This document shows, piece by piece, positions 35,101 to 41,920 of a DNA stretch of 64,000 nucleotides. Position 1 is the first letter of the stretch. Each line of letters opens with the position of its first letter. The notes under the pieces were generated by a model. The model did not search any database. It saw only the letters and a list, made by a program, of their open reading frames with translations, and was not told the DNA's origin. Position numbers and translations under genes: made by a program. Origin of the DNA: Gordonia rubripertincta (GTDB lineage: Bacteria; Actinomycetota; Actinomycetes; Mycobacteriales; Mycobacteriaceae); NCBI RefSeq assembly GCF_038024875.1, contig NZ_CP136136.1:930001-994000 (forward strand), written 5' to 3'.

Positions 35101-35409
35101 CGACGCCCGAGCCTTGACGACGCCGGGCGCCGACCGCTGGCTGCGTCCGTATCGCCGGAGAACTCGACGCCGACGACCCGTGGTCGCCGGACCTCCGGAC
35201 CGTCTCCGATGGAGCGTGGACTGAGTCCGGACGCCACCCCGGCGGCCACTCCCCGTCCGGGAACCGGCCCCGCCGGCCCGCCATCCGCAGACGCCGACTC
35301 GGGCCGTCGCCGCCCACGGTCCGACCGGCACGCCCGCTCGGACGAGACCGGTGACGACGCCCAGATCAGTGTGCAGGAGCTGCTGAAGCGCAGTCGTTCC
35401 GAGAAGTAG
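32158..35409 (+). CDS. mmpL3: Trehalose monomycolate transporter MmpL3
   Basis: RND-superfamily exporter of 1083 residues that moves trehalose monomycolate across the inner membrane, essential for mycolic-acid envelope assembly. Two repeats of membrane bundle plus porter domain are visible. The proton-relay pairs are intact: Asp266-Tyr267 (GIAIDYGLF) and Asp656-Tyr657 (GLSTDYEVF). After the last span (about residue 755) comes a roughly 300-residue Pro/Ala/Arg-rich cytoplasmic tail, as in other MmpL3 proteins. GTG start preceded by GAAAGGA about 9 bases upstream. Located after trmB and the NYN gene, as in M. tuberculosis. A stable hairpin follows the stop. Confidence 0.96.
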   Translation: MFRVIGTFVYRMRFLVIAVMIALMAGLGLYGLDLSKHLSQSGWFDPTSESDLGARYADKALGRDHTSDVILLVTPPEGTLVDDPAFGKKVETFVEDLIATHPDIVGRADPGLYDPFLVQPAQSAVQERLFTPDKRQAFISIGVAGNDDTTVLANYNTIEPFFDDIAERFDIPGATFELAGLQPVSGSMADGMDKDIKRAEVIALPVVALMLFFVFGGVVAACLPVLIGGLTIAGSLGIMKILALTTELNIFAQSVVTLIGLGIAIDYGLFIVSRFREELGEGYSTKAAVRRTVMTAGQTVVFSATIIVAALACLLIMPQGFLKSVAYGAIASVSLAAILSITVLPAILGILGPRVNMLSIGSILKYTAIPLVRRFSTEERAVALENRFSGRMKTSQEVENGFWGRLATWVMKNPLKTAIPTVLLLLALTVPFGSIQFGGISEKFLPPDNSARVAQEKFDEYFPSERTEAVKLVIVYDETNQEDQNKLEAIARQADQVPGFTNKFSDPDKAGFGSYDAERYPNVGVYQVSAGLVDRTQAAKAIDQLRAIDTQGLTMYVTGTPALTQDSIDALMNRLPLMAIMLVLITGLLMFLQFGSLVLPIKAALMTALGLGATLGILTWIFVDGHGAGLANFTPGPLFAAILVLIIAIIFGLSTDYEVFLLSRMVEARQRGASTTESIRSGIAHTGGIITAAAAILVVVTGAFSLSDIVMMKYIAYGMIAALILDATVIRMLLVPSVMKLLGDDCWWAPRWMQTVQRKIGLGEAVLEDEPDEQRDSRAARKMSAGTLVAEAPTSVMAAARPRTAPAGAAPARRGAPGPDGRRPVPPRPASGAPQGNAPQPGAPQPNAPMTNAPLAKTRQPGPPVRNGGPGPVPPVPAPGRAVPGRVGASAPPAAQPSGAPAEASRPERRPASPYRRSTLPKSDRPDTGGWSLGEGGIRLGDPAPRADRPTGTTPPAAAPVREPQPTEAPARDAGSRSPLGRRPSLDDAGRRPLAASVSPENSTPTTRGRRTSGPSPMERGLSPDATPAATPRPGTGPAGPPSADADSGRRRPRSDRHARSDETGDDAQISVQELLKRSRSEK

Positions 35410-35431
35410 TCGCGCCGACAGGTGCACGTCG

Positions 35432-35465
35432 ACGGCCGGTCGGGGTTCGCCCCGCCGGCCGTTTC
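35432..35465 (+). terminator. mmpL3: Rho-independent-type terminator of mmpL3
   Basis: Stem ACGGCCGG-t-CGGGG, loop ttcg, CCCCG-CCGGCCGT followed by TTTCT, 23 bases after the mmpL3 stop. One unpaired base in the left arm. Confidence 0.8.
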
Positions 35466-35529
35466 TCGTTATGAATTCCGCGTCGGGCCGGATCAATCGC
35501 GGACTGGCCAGGACTGGGCATTACCCTGA

Positions 35530-35545
35530 TGTGATTGCGCACACA
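35530..35545. promoter_or_regulatory. CRP/GlxR-like site upstream of the MFS gene
   Basis: TGTGA-N6-ACACA differs from the TGTGA-N6-TCACA consensus of CRP/GlxR regulators at one position. It is 50 bases upstream of the MFS start and just downstream of a TACCCT -10-like hexamer (35523-35528). A roadblock or repressor role would fit. Candidate only. Confidence 0.4.
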
Positions 35546-35594
35546 CTCCGCGCAGGATGGCTTCCAGCCCACAAACGCTGGAGGTACAGCCCGC

Positions 35595-36941
35595 ATGAAC
35601 TCTTCCACCTGGACGTCTCCGGAGCATCGCCGCAGCGTGCTCTGGATCGTCACCCTCGCCGCCGTCGCGATCGTCTTCGATGGTTACGACCTCGTCGTCT
35701 ACGGCACTGTCCTGCCCACGCTGCTCGACGACCCGGGACAACTGGGCGAGCTGACCCCGGCGACCGCCGGGGCCCTCGGTTCCTACGCCCTCATCGGCGT
35801 GATGATCGGCGCCCTGGTCGCCGGGGCGTTCGGCGACCGGGTCGGCCGTCGCCGGATGATGTTGTTCAACATCGTCTGGTTCTCGGTCGGCATGGCGGCC
35901 ACCGCGCTCGCGACCGACCTCGTGTCGTTCGGAATCCTGCGCTGCCTCACCGGCATCGGCATCGGCGGCCTCGTCGCGACCGCGGGCGCGATGGTCGCAG
36001 AGTTCGCGCCGACCTCCAAGCGAAACCTGTTCAACGCCATCGTCTACAGCGGGGTCCCGGCGGGCGGTGTCCTCGCCTCGGTGCTGGCGATGCTGCTCGC
36101 CGACCACCTCGGGTGGCGCGGCCTGTTCTGGATCGGCGCACTGCCTCTCGTCACGCTGCTCCCGCTCGCCGCGCTGAAGATGCCCGAGTCCCCGCAGTGG
36201 CTCGCGGCACGCGGACGGTACGAAGAGGCCCGTGAGATCAGCACGCGGACCGGTATCCCGGTGGACCTGCGCGCACGCCACCTCGACGTCGCACCGGGAT
36301 CCGTACCCGTGAAACTCGGCTTCGCCGCCCTCGCCACCCGCCGGTTCGCCGTCCCCACACTGCTTCTGGGCATGATGAGTTTCGTCGGCCTGCTGTTGAC
36401 CTACGGCCTGAACACCTGGCTTCCGCAGATCATGAAGGGCAACGGATTCGACGCGAAGGGGTCGCTGGCGTTCCTGCTGGTCCTCAACGGCGGCGCGATC
36501 GTCGGCGGCCTCATCGCCGCCCGGCTCGCCGATCGCCGCGGCCCGCAGCAGGTGGTCGCGACGTCGTTCTGTCTGGCGACCTTCGCCCTCGTGTGCCTGA
36601 CCTTCGGTCTGCCGCTGCCGATCCTGCTCGCCGCGGTCGCGGTCGCCGGCACGGGCACCATCGGAACCCAGGTGCTGATCTACGGTTTCGTGTCGAACTT
36701 CTACCCCACCGAGGCGCGCGGCGCGGGCGTCGCCTGGTGTGCCGGATTCGGTCGGCTGGGCGGGATCGTCGGTCCGGTCATCGGCGGTCTGCTGATCGGC
36801 GCCGGGATCTCCTCGGGCACGGCGTTCTACCTGTTCGCCGGCATCGCGCTGGCCGGTGCGGCAGCGACGCTGATGGTCGTCGAACCGAAGCCGGAGACCT
36901 CGACACCGGTTGCGCCGGCCGCGCTCGCCGCCACCGAATAG
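35595..36941 (+). CDS. MFS transporter, aromatic acid:H+ symporter (AAHS) type
   Basis: Twelve-span major facilitator of 448 residues. The AAHS hallmark FDGYDLVVYGTVLPTL in span 1 supplies the Asp that binds aromatic acids such as benzoate or 4-hydroxybenzoate. The MFS loop 2-3 motif GAFGDRVGRRRMM is intact, and a second version ADRRGPQQV lies in loop 8-9. GGAGG precedes the ATG. No aromatic catabolic genes are next to it, so the substrate is a family-level guess. Confidence 0.88.
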   Translation: MNSSTWTSPEHRRSVLWIVTLAAVAIVFDGYDLVVYGTVLPTLLDDPGQLGELTPATAGALGSYALIGVMIGALVAGAFGDRVGRRRMMLFNIVWFSVGMAATALATDLVSFGILRCLTGIGIGGLVATAGAMVAEFAPTSKRNLFNAIVYSGVPAGGVLASVLAMLLADHLGWRGLFWIGALPLVTLLPLAALKMPESPQWLAARGRYEEAREISTRTGIPVDLRARHLDVAPGSVPVKLGFAALATRRFAVPTLLLGMMSFVGLLLTYGLNTWLPQIMKGNGFDAKGSLAFLLVLNGGAIVGGLIAARLADRRGPQQVVATSFCLATFALVCLTFGLPLPILLAAVAVAGTGTIGTQVLIYGFVSNFYPTEARGAGVAWCAGFGRLGGIVGPVIGGLLIGAGISSGTAFYLFAGIALAGAAATLMVVEPKPETSTPVAPAALAATE

Positions 36942-36966
36942 TCTCGGGCATCGAGCTTTTCATCCA

Positions 36967-37005
36967 CACGGCCTGGAGGAGGACTCAGTCCTCTTCCAGG
37001 CCGTG
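36967..37005. terminator. Bidirectional terminator hairpin overlapping the response-regulator stop
   Basis: Arms 36967-36985 and 36987-37005 (cacggcctggaggaggact and its complement with one mismatch) around a single base. It contains the last codons of the minus-strand response regulator and lies 26 bases beyond the MFS stop, so it can end transcription from both sides. Confidence 0.78.
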
Positions 37006-37680
37006 TTCGATGACGTAGCGGGTCAGTTCCACCCGGTTGCCCAACTGCAGCTTCCGGAGCGTGGCCTGGACGTGGTTCTCGACCGTACGGTGACTGAGGG
37101 ACAACCGCCGGGCGATCTGCTTGGCGCTCAGCCCTTTCGCCACGAGCCGCAGCACCTCGGTCTCCCGCTCGGTCAGGGCCGGCGTCGCCGGCGAGGCATC
37201 CGGTTGTTGCGACATTCGGCGGTACTCGCCGAGGACGAGCCCCGCGAGACCGGGCGTGAAGACCGCCTGTCCATCGGCGGTGGCGCGAACCGCGGACACC
37301 AGCTCCTCCCGCGACGACGACTTCACGAGATATCCACTCGCCCCGGCCTTCACGGCCTTGAGGACGTCGTCACGCTCGCCGGAGGCCGACAGCACGAGGA
37401 TGCGGGTCCGCGGCGAGACCTCGAGCACCGCGACGGTCGCGTCGGCGCCCGAGCCGTCGGGGAGCTGCATGTCCATCAGCACGACGTCCGGCGTCACCGC
37501 GGCGGCACGTCGCCCCGCGCTGGCCACCCCGTCGGCGGTGGCGACGACGTCGAATCCCTCGTCGGCGAGGTCGCGGGCGACCGCGTCACGCCAGATCGGG
37601 TGATCGTCGACGACCATGATCCGCAACCCTCCGGCGTCACCGTCCACCACGCGTTCACCCTCCGATCCGACCGTGCCCAT
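36985..37680 (-). CDS. NarL/LuxR family response regulator
   Basis: DNA-binding response regulator of 231 residues. Receiver domain with acidic pair Asp25-Asp26 (VVDDHP), phospho-acceptor Asp70 (VLMDMQLPDGSG) and switch Lys in SGYLVKSSS, then a LuxR-type helix-turn-helix (LTERETEVLRLVAKGLSAKQ, then SHRTVENHVQATLRKL). Last gene of a minus-strand operon: AI-2E transporter, histidine kinase, regulator, with 12 bases after the kinase stop. The regulon is unknown; mmpL3-related or envelope functions are possible by proximity. Confidence 0.92.
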   Translation of the reverse strand: MGTVGSEGERVVDGDAGGLRIMVVDDHPIWRDAVARDLADEGFDVVATADGVASAGRRAAAVTPDVVLMDMQLPDGSGADATVAVLEVSPRTRILVLSASGERDDVLKAVKAGASGYLVKSSSREELVSAVRATADGQAVFTPGLAGLVLGEYRRMSQQPDASPATPALTERETEVLRLVAKGLSAKQIARRLSLSHRTVENHVQATLRKLQLGNRVELTRYVIEHGLEED

Positions 37681-37692
37681 CCGCTTCTCCCA

Positions 37693-38922
37693 TCAGTCCC
37701 GCCGGCTCTGTCGCCGCGGAACGGTGAACTCCCACTCGGTCCCGCCACCGGGCTCGGTGTCCAGGACGGCCCTACCGCCCAGTGATTCGATCCGTCCGAC
37801 AATGGATTTGGCGACGCCGAGGCGTCCCTGCGACACCGCCTGCGCCAGCCGACCCTCACCGATTCCGATGCCGTCGTCGCGTACGCTCACCACCACGTCG
37901 TCCCCCAGATCCTCCACCAGGACGTAGGCGCGCGCACCGGGTCCCGCGTGATGGCGGGTGTTGTCCAGGGCGTTGACCACCGCGGCGCGGATCTCCTGCC
38001 CGATGTGGGCGGGTACCGGAACGGGGTCGGCGGGTGCGCTCACCGAGGTCCGGTCGTCGGCGAAGACGCGTAAGGCAGCCGCAAGGTCGAGTTCGACGGT
38101 TCCTCCGGCGCCGTCGAGCACGGACTCGGAGCCCGCGTCACCGGCGTCGGAGATCATGCGGCGCAGCGCGCGTTCCTGTTCGGCGGCCAGCGAGGCCAGT
38201 TCCGCGGTGGGACCGCCGATCTCACGTCCGCGCCGGGCGATGAGTGCGAGCACCTGCAACACCCCGTCGTGCACCTCGCGCGACAGGCGTTCGCGTTCCT
38301 CCGCGGCCGCCGCGATTCGTGCTGCGGCCGAGAGCTTCTCGTGGGAGCGCCGGGCATTCGCCGCCGCGAGGCCCACTGCCATGCCGGTCGCGACGATCAC
38401 GATGATCGTGGCATTGCGCCCGAAGTTCAGGTTCAGCTCGCCCTTGACGAACGTGCTCGTCCCGCCGACGACGAGTCCGGTGACGATCCCGGCGACCGGT
38501 CCCGCCAGGATCGCGACCGAGATGACCGCGTTGGTGGCCCACAGCGTCGTCGGCCAGGTCTGGTTGTTCCACGCCCACTCCGCGTCGGCCACATAGGAGG
38601 TGGACAGCATCAGTCCGCAGACCAACGCCACTTCGGCGGTCACCCAGTAGCGATTGCGGGCGAACCCGACGAAGTACCCGACTCCGCTGACCGCCGTCCA
38701 GACGGTCAGCAGACCGAAGAGGGCCCATGCAACGGCCCGGTGTTCCAGGTCGTCGTTGATCGCCAGTTGGAAGCCGAGCGCGTAGAGATACGACAGCAGC
38801 CGGAAGATCTGCGCCCCCCGCCACAGCGGGCCGACCGGATCGACGTCGACGGCGCGGGCCAGTCGCCCCGCCTCGGTGTCCCGCATCTGCGCGACCCACC
38901 GCGCCGACGGCTGCGCGCTCAT
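37693..38922 (-). CDS. Membrane sensor histidine kinase (HisKA_3 type, DUF5931 sensor)
   Basis: Kinase of 409 residues. The N-terminal 185 residues hold about six membrane spans (sensor domain resembling DUF5931), then a dimerisation helix with the phospho-accepting His218 in RLSREVHDGVLQVLAL, and an HATPase domain with N-box Asn321 (VNALDNTRHHAG) and G-box DDGIGIGEG near residue 347. The ATG overlaps the stop of the AI-2E family transporter by ATGA, indicating tight coupling of sensor and transporter. The partner is the LuxR-type regulator 12 bases downstream. The signal is unknown. Confidence 0.9.
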   Translation of the reverse strand: MSAQPSARWVAQMRDTEAGRLARAVDVDPVGPLWRGAQIFRLLSYLYALGFQLAINDDLEHRAVAWALFGLLTVWTAVSGVGYFVGFARNRYWVTAEVALVCGLMLSTSYVADAEWAWNNQTWPTTLWATNAVISVAILAGPVAGIVTGLVVGGTSTFVKGELNLNFGRNATIIVIVATGMAVGLAAANARRSHEKLSAAARIAAAAEERERLSREVHDGVLQVLALIARRGREIGGPTAELASLAAEQERALRRMISDAGDAGSESVLDGAGGTVELDLAAALRVFADDRTSVSAPADPVPVPAHIGQEIRAAVVNALDNTRHHAGPGARAYVLVEDLGDDVVVSVRDDGIGIGEGRLAQAVSQGRLGVAKSIVGRIESLGGRAVLDTEPGGGTEWEFTVPRRQSRRD

Positions 38923-40199
38923 GCCGTCCCGGGGTCCTGCGGGCCTGGCTCGGGGTCCCGCTTCGGTGGGGTCGTGTCGTGCGGCATCGCCCCGCCCTCG
39001 GCCACGGCCTCCGCGGTCGCGTCGGGATCGGCGGTGTCCCACAGGGGTTCACTGGCTTCGGCGACATAGCCGCCGGGGTGGACCGCGGTGTCGTGGTCGG
39101 CGTCGGCCGTGCCCTTGAGATGACGTATCGCGGTGTTGAGGAAGGCGATCAGCGGCACGGCCAGCAGGCCGCCGATGATCCCGGCCGAGACCAGGCCCGC
39201 GGCGATACCGAGGACCACTGCGACCGGGTGCAACCGCACCGATCGGCCGAGCAGGAACGGCTGCAGCACATGACTTTCGAGCTGCATCACGCCGACCACG
39301 ATCGCGAGTGCGACCACCGCCGCGATCCAACCCTGGGTGATCAGGGCGACCAGCACCGCGAGCGAACCGGTCAGCAGCGCACCGACGATCGGGATGAAGG
39401 CACCGAGGAACACCAGCGAGGCCAGCGGAAGCGCGAGCGGCACCTGCAGGATGGCCAGGCCCACACCGATACCGCAGGCGTCGACGAAGGCCACCGCGAT
39501 CGTCGCCCGCACGTACCCGACGAGCGTCCCGAAACCGGCGATCCCCGCTCGCCACACCCGATCACGGCTCCCGGCCGGCACGAGGCCGGTCGAGAACCGC
39601 CAGATCTCCGCCCCGCCATAGAGAAAGAAGATGAGGAGGAAGAGGGTCAGCAGTGCACCGGTGATGATCTCGCTCGCGGTGGTGGCGGTCGCTAGTGCGC
39701 CGCTGGTGACGCGATCCTGGTTGTGCTGCAGAAAGTTCACGACGTCCGAGCCCGCGTTCCGCACCTGCTCCGGATCGAGATCGAGCGGCCCCTCGATCAG
39801 CCACTGCTTGGTCCGCTCGACCGTGTCGTTGACCTCTTCGACCAGCTGCGGCACACCCCGCATGAACTCGCGCACCACGAACGTCATCACCCCGGCGATG
39901 AAGCCCAGCGCCAGGAGGATATTGAGCAGCACTGCCAGCGACCTCGGCACCCCGCGACGGTCGAGGGCGTCGACCGCGGGCACGAGCATCGCCGCGACCA
40001 GGATCGCCAGCGCGACCGGGACCAGCACCTCCTCGAACTCCACGAACAGCTTCGCGGCCACGTAGGCGGCGACGAGGAGCAGGAGCAGTCGCCACGCCCA
40101 TTCAGCGGCGGCCCGCACCTGCGGGTGGACCCTGGCCCGGTCGAGGGACGCGAGGTCGGGGGCAACGTTCGGCCGACCGGCCGGTTCGGCTTCGCTCAC
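38919..40199 (-). CDS. AI-2E family transporter (Rv0205-like)
   Basis: Polytopic protein of 426 residues of the AI-2E/PerM family. About eight spans: AWRLLLLLVAAYVAAKLF, VPVALAILVAAMLVPAV, an extracytoplasmic helical region, then the conserved re-entrant part with FLGAFIPIVGALLTG and ESHVLQPFLLGRSVRLHP. The C-terminal 65 residues are acidic and Pro-rich. Start taken as GTG 40199, since the frame upstream runs into the divergent promoter region. It lies beside mmpL3 in mycobacteria as Rv0205. Despite its name, there is no evidence here for autoinducer-2 export; some relatives are cation/H+ antiporters. First gene of the operon with kinase and regulator. Confidence 0.86.
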   Translation of the reverse strand: MSEAEPAGRPNVAPDLASLDRARVHPQVRAAAEWAWRLLLLLVAAYVAAKLFVEFEEVLVPVALAILVAAMLVPAVDALDRRGVPRSLAVLLNILLALGFIAGVMTFVVREFMRGVPQLVEEVNDTVERTKQWLIEGPLDLDPEQVRNAGSDVVNFLQHNQDRVTSGALATATTASEIITGALLTLFLLIFFLYGGAEIWRFSTGLVPAGSRDRVWRAGIAGFGTLVGYVRATIAVAFVDACGIGVGLAILQVPLALPLASLVFLGAFIPIVGALLTGSLAVLVALITQGWIAAVVALAIVVGVMQLESHVLQPFLLGRSVRLHPVAVVLGIAAGLVSAGIIGGLLAVPLIAFLNTAIRHLKGTADADHDTAVHPGGYVAEASEPLWDTADPDATAEAVAEGGAMPHDTTPPKRDPEPGPQDPGTA

Positions 40200-40275
40200 G
40201 AGAGCAACAGTAGACAGTTGGAACACCGGACGGTGGTGGACATGCAGGAGCGCCCCCTGGCCTAGTGTGTCACCT

Positions 40276-41433
40276 ATGTCGGAGGATGTTGGCTCGCCGC
40301 GGGATATGACCGCCCGCCTCGCCACCCGTCCCCGCTTCTGGTGGGTGCGTTGGGTCCTCCTTGCCGTCGTCCTGGTGATCCTCGGAGTCGAGATCGTGCT
40401 GATCTGGCCCGAGTTGAAGAAGGCATGGCTACGCATCGGCGACATCAAATGGCACTGGGTGTTCGCCTGTGTCGTGGCCGCGATGCTCTCGATGGACAGC
40501 TTTGCGCAGGTCCAGCGTGCGCTGTTGCGTTCGGCCGGTGTCCGGGTGACGCAGTGGAAGTCGCTGTCGGTCATCCTCGCCGCCAACTCGCTGAGCCAGA
40601 CGATGCCGGGCGGCCAGGTGCTGGCGCCGGCGTTCACCTACCGCGAGACCCGTAAGTGGGGAGCGACCCCGGTCGTCGCGTCCTGGCAGGTCGTGATGTC
40701 GGGCCTCCTCGCGGGCGTCGGACTCGCGGTTCTCGGCTTCGGTGGCGCAATGCTCGCCGGCGCCAAGACCAGCCCGTTCTCGGTCGTCTTCTCGGTGGCC
40801 GGGCTGCTCGCCGTCGCCGTGGTCCTGCAGTACCTCGCCAGTCACCCCGAGTCGCTGAAGAGCACCGGCATCCGGGTACTGGGGTGGATCAATCAGCTCC
40901 GCAACAAGCCCGACGAGCACGGCACCGAGAAGCTCTTCGAACTGCTCGAACAGCTCCGGGCGGTCCAGCTCACCAAACGGGATACGTCGATCGCCTTCGG
41001 GTGGAGCCTCTTCAACTGGGTCGCCGACGTCGCCTGCCTGATGTTCGCCTGCTGGGCCGTCGATGCACACCCGAGCATCGCGGGACTGATGGTCGCCTAC
41101 GCGGCCGGCAAGGCGGTCGGTACGGCGATCCCGCTGCTCCCGGGCGGCATCGGGGTCGTCGACGCCGTGCTGGTCCCGGCCCTGACCAGTGCCGGGATGC
41201 CCGCCGCGGACGCGATCACCGCCGTTCTGATCTACCGCATCATCAGCTACGTGTTCGTCGCGGCGGTCGGCTGGGTCGTGATCGCCCTCATGTTCCGCAA
41301 CCGGATCAGGCGCGACGACACCTTCATCGACGAGGTGGAACGCGACGTCGACGCAGCAGAGCGCGAGGAGGCGTCCGGCACGGAACCCGATCGAGGGTCG
41401 GACAGTGATCCGCCGCCAGACCCGGTACGGTAA
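40276..41433 (+). CDS. YbhN/UPF0104 family membrane protein (LPG synthase TM-like, Rv0204c-like)
   Basis: Polytopic protein of 385 residues with about eight spans. It contains the family pattern SMDSFAQVQRALL, then SLSQTMPGGQVLAPAFTYRE, and the glycine-rich C-terminal IPLLPGGIGVVDAVLVPAL. Flippase-domain relatives include the membrane half of lysyl-phosphatidylglycerol synthase; no synthetase domain is present. The C-terminal 40 residues are acidic. Divergent from the AI-2E gene with 76 bases between starts, then six bases to the DUF3054 gene, so both plus-strand genes are probably co-transcribed. Function unknown; lipid translocation is a family-level suggestion. Confidence 0.82.
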   Translation: MSEDVGSPRDMTARLATRPRFWWVRWVLLAVVLVILGVEIVLIWPELKKAWLRIGDIKWHWVFACVVAAMLSMDSFAQVQRALLRSAGVRVTQWKSLSVILAANSLSQTMPGGQVLAPAFTYRETRKWGATPVVASWQVVMSGLLAGVGLAVLGFGGAMLAGAKTSPFSVVFSVAGLLAVAVVLQYLASHPESLKSTGIRVLGWINQLRNKPDEHGTEKLFELLEQLRAVQLTKRDTSIAFGWSLFNWVADVACLMFACWAVDAHPSIAGLMVAYAAGKAVGTAIPLLPGGIGVVDAVLVPALTSAGMPAADAITAVLIYRIISYVFVAAVGWVVIALMFRNRIRRDDTFIDEVERDVDAAEREEASGTEPDRGSDSDPPPDPVR

Positions 41434-41439
41434 TCCACC

Positions 41440-41889
41440 ATGTCGATCCCGAACCCCACGGAGGAGGGGACCTCACCGGTGCGGGGAACCGCGACCGGGC
41501 CGATGGCCGCCCTGTTCGACGCGGTGGCCATCACGATCTTCGTGGTGATCGGCCGGGCCAGCCACGAAGAGGGGTACGCCCCGGCCGCCTTCCTGCACAC
41601 CCTGTGGCCGTTCCTGGTCGGCTGCGCGGCAGGCTGGTCGATCACCTACGTGTACGCGCACGTGCGGTCCAGCGACTTCTTCGGCCACGATTTCCGGCCC
41701 GACCGCGTCGTGCCGGTCGGGATCGTCATCTGGTTCTGCACCGTGACCGTCGCGATGATCCTGCGCTTCATCCTCAGCCAGGGTGTGGCCGTCAGCTTCG
41801 TCATCGTCGCGACCGTGACGCTGGCCCTGTTCCTGCTGGGATGGCGCGCGGTCTTCGCCTACCTGGGCCGCCGCGCCGTCACCCGCTGA
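41440..41889 (+). CDS. DUF3054 membrane protein
   Basis: Small four-span membrane protein of 149 residues (AALFDAVAITIFVVIGRASH, then FLHTLWPFLVGCAAGW, VVPVGIVIWFCTVTVAMILR and VSFVIVATVTLALFLLGWRA). It matches the DUF3054 pattern of actinobacterial proteins with an Arg-rich C-terminus. It lies six bases after the YbhN-like gene and converges on the penicillin-binding-like lipoprotein. Function unknown. Confidence 0.83.
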   Translation: MSIPNPTEEGTSPVRGTATGPMAALFDAVAITIFVVIGRASHEEGYAPAAFLHTLWPFLVGCAAGWSITYVYAHVRSSDFFGHDFRPDRVVPVGIVIWFCTVTVAMILRFILSQGVAVSFVIVATVTLALFLLGWRAVFAYLGRRAVTR

Positions 41890-41920
41890 TCTCGGCGGCT
41901 GCCTACGCCGTCTTTCGCGT

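Noticed and set aside
32242..35496. Very long open frame on the minus strand opposite mmpL3
   Set aside because: Composition (Arg/Asp/Gly/His-rich, no domains) is that of a mirror frame of a high-GC gene; the plus-strand frame is a complete MmpL3.
38919..40199. Quorum-sensing AI-2 export function for the AI-2E family protein
   Set aside because: The family name does not establish it; no luxS is visible and several relatives are ion antiporters.
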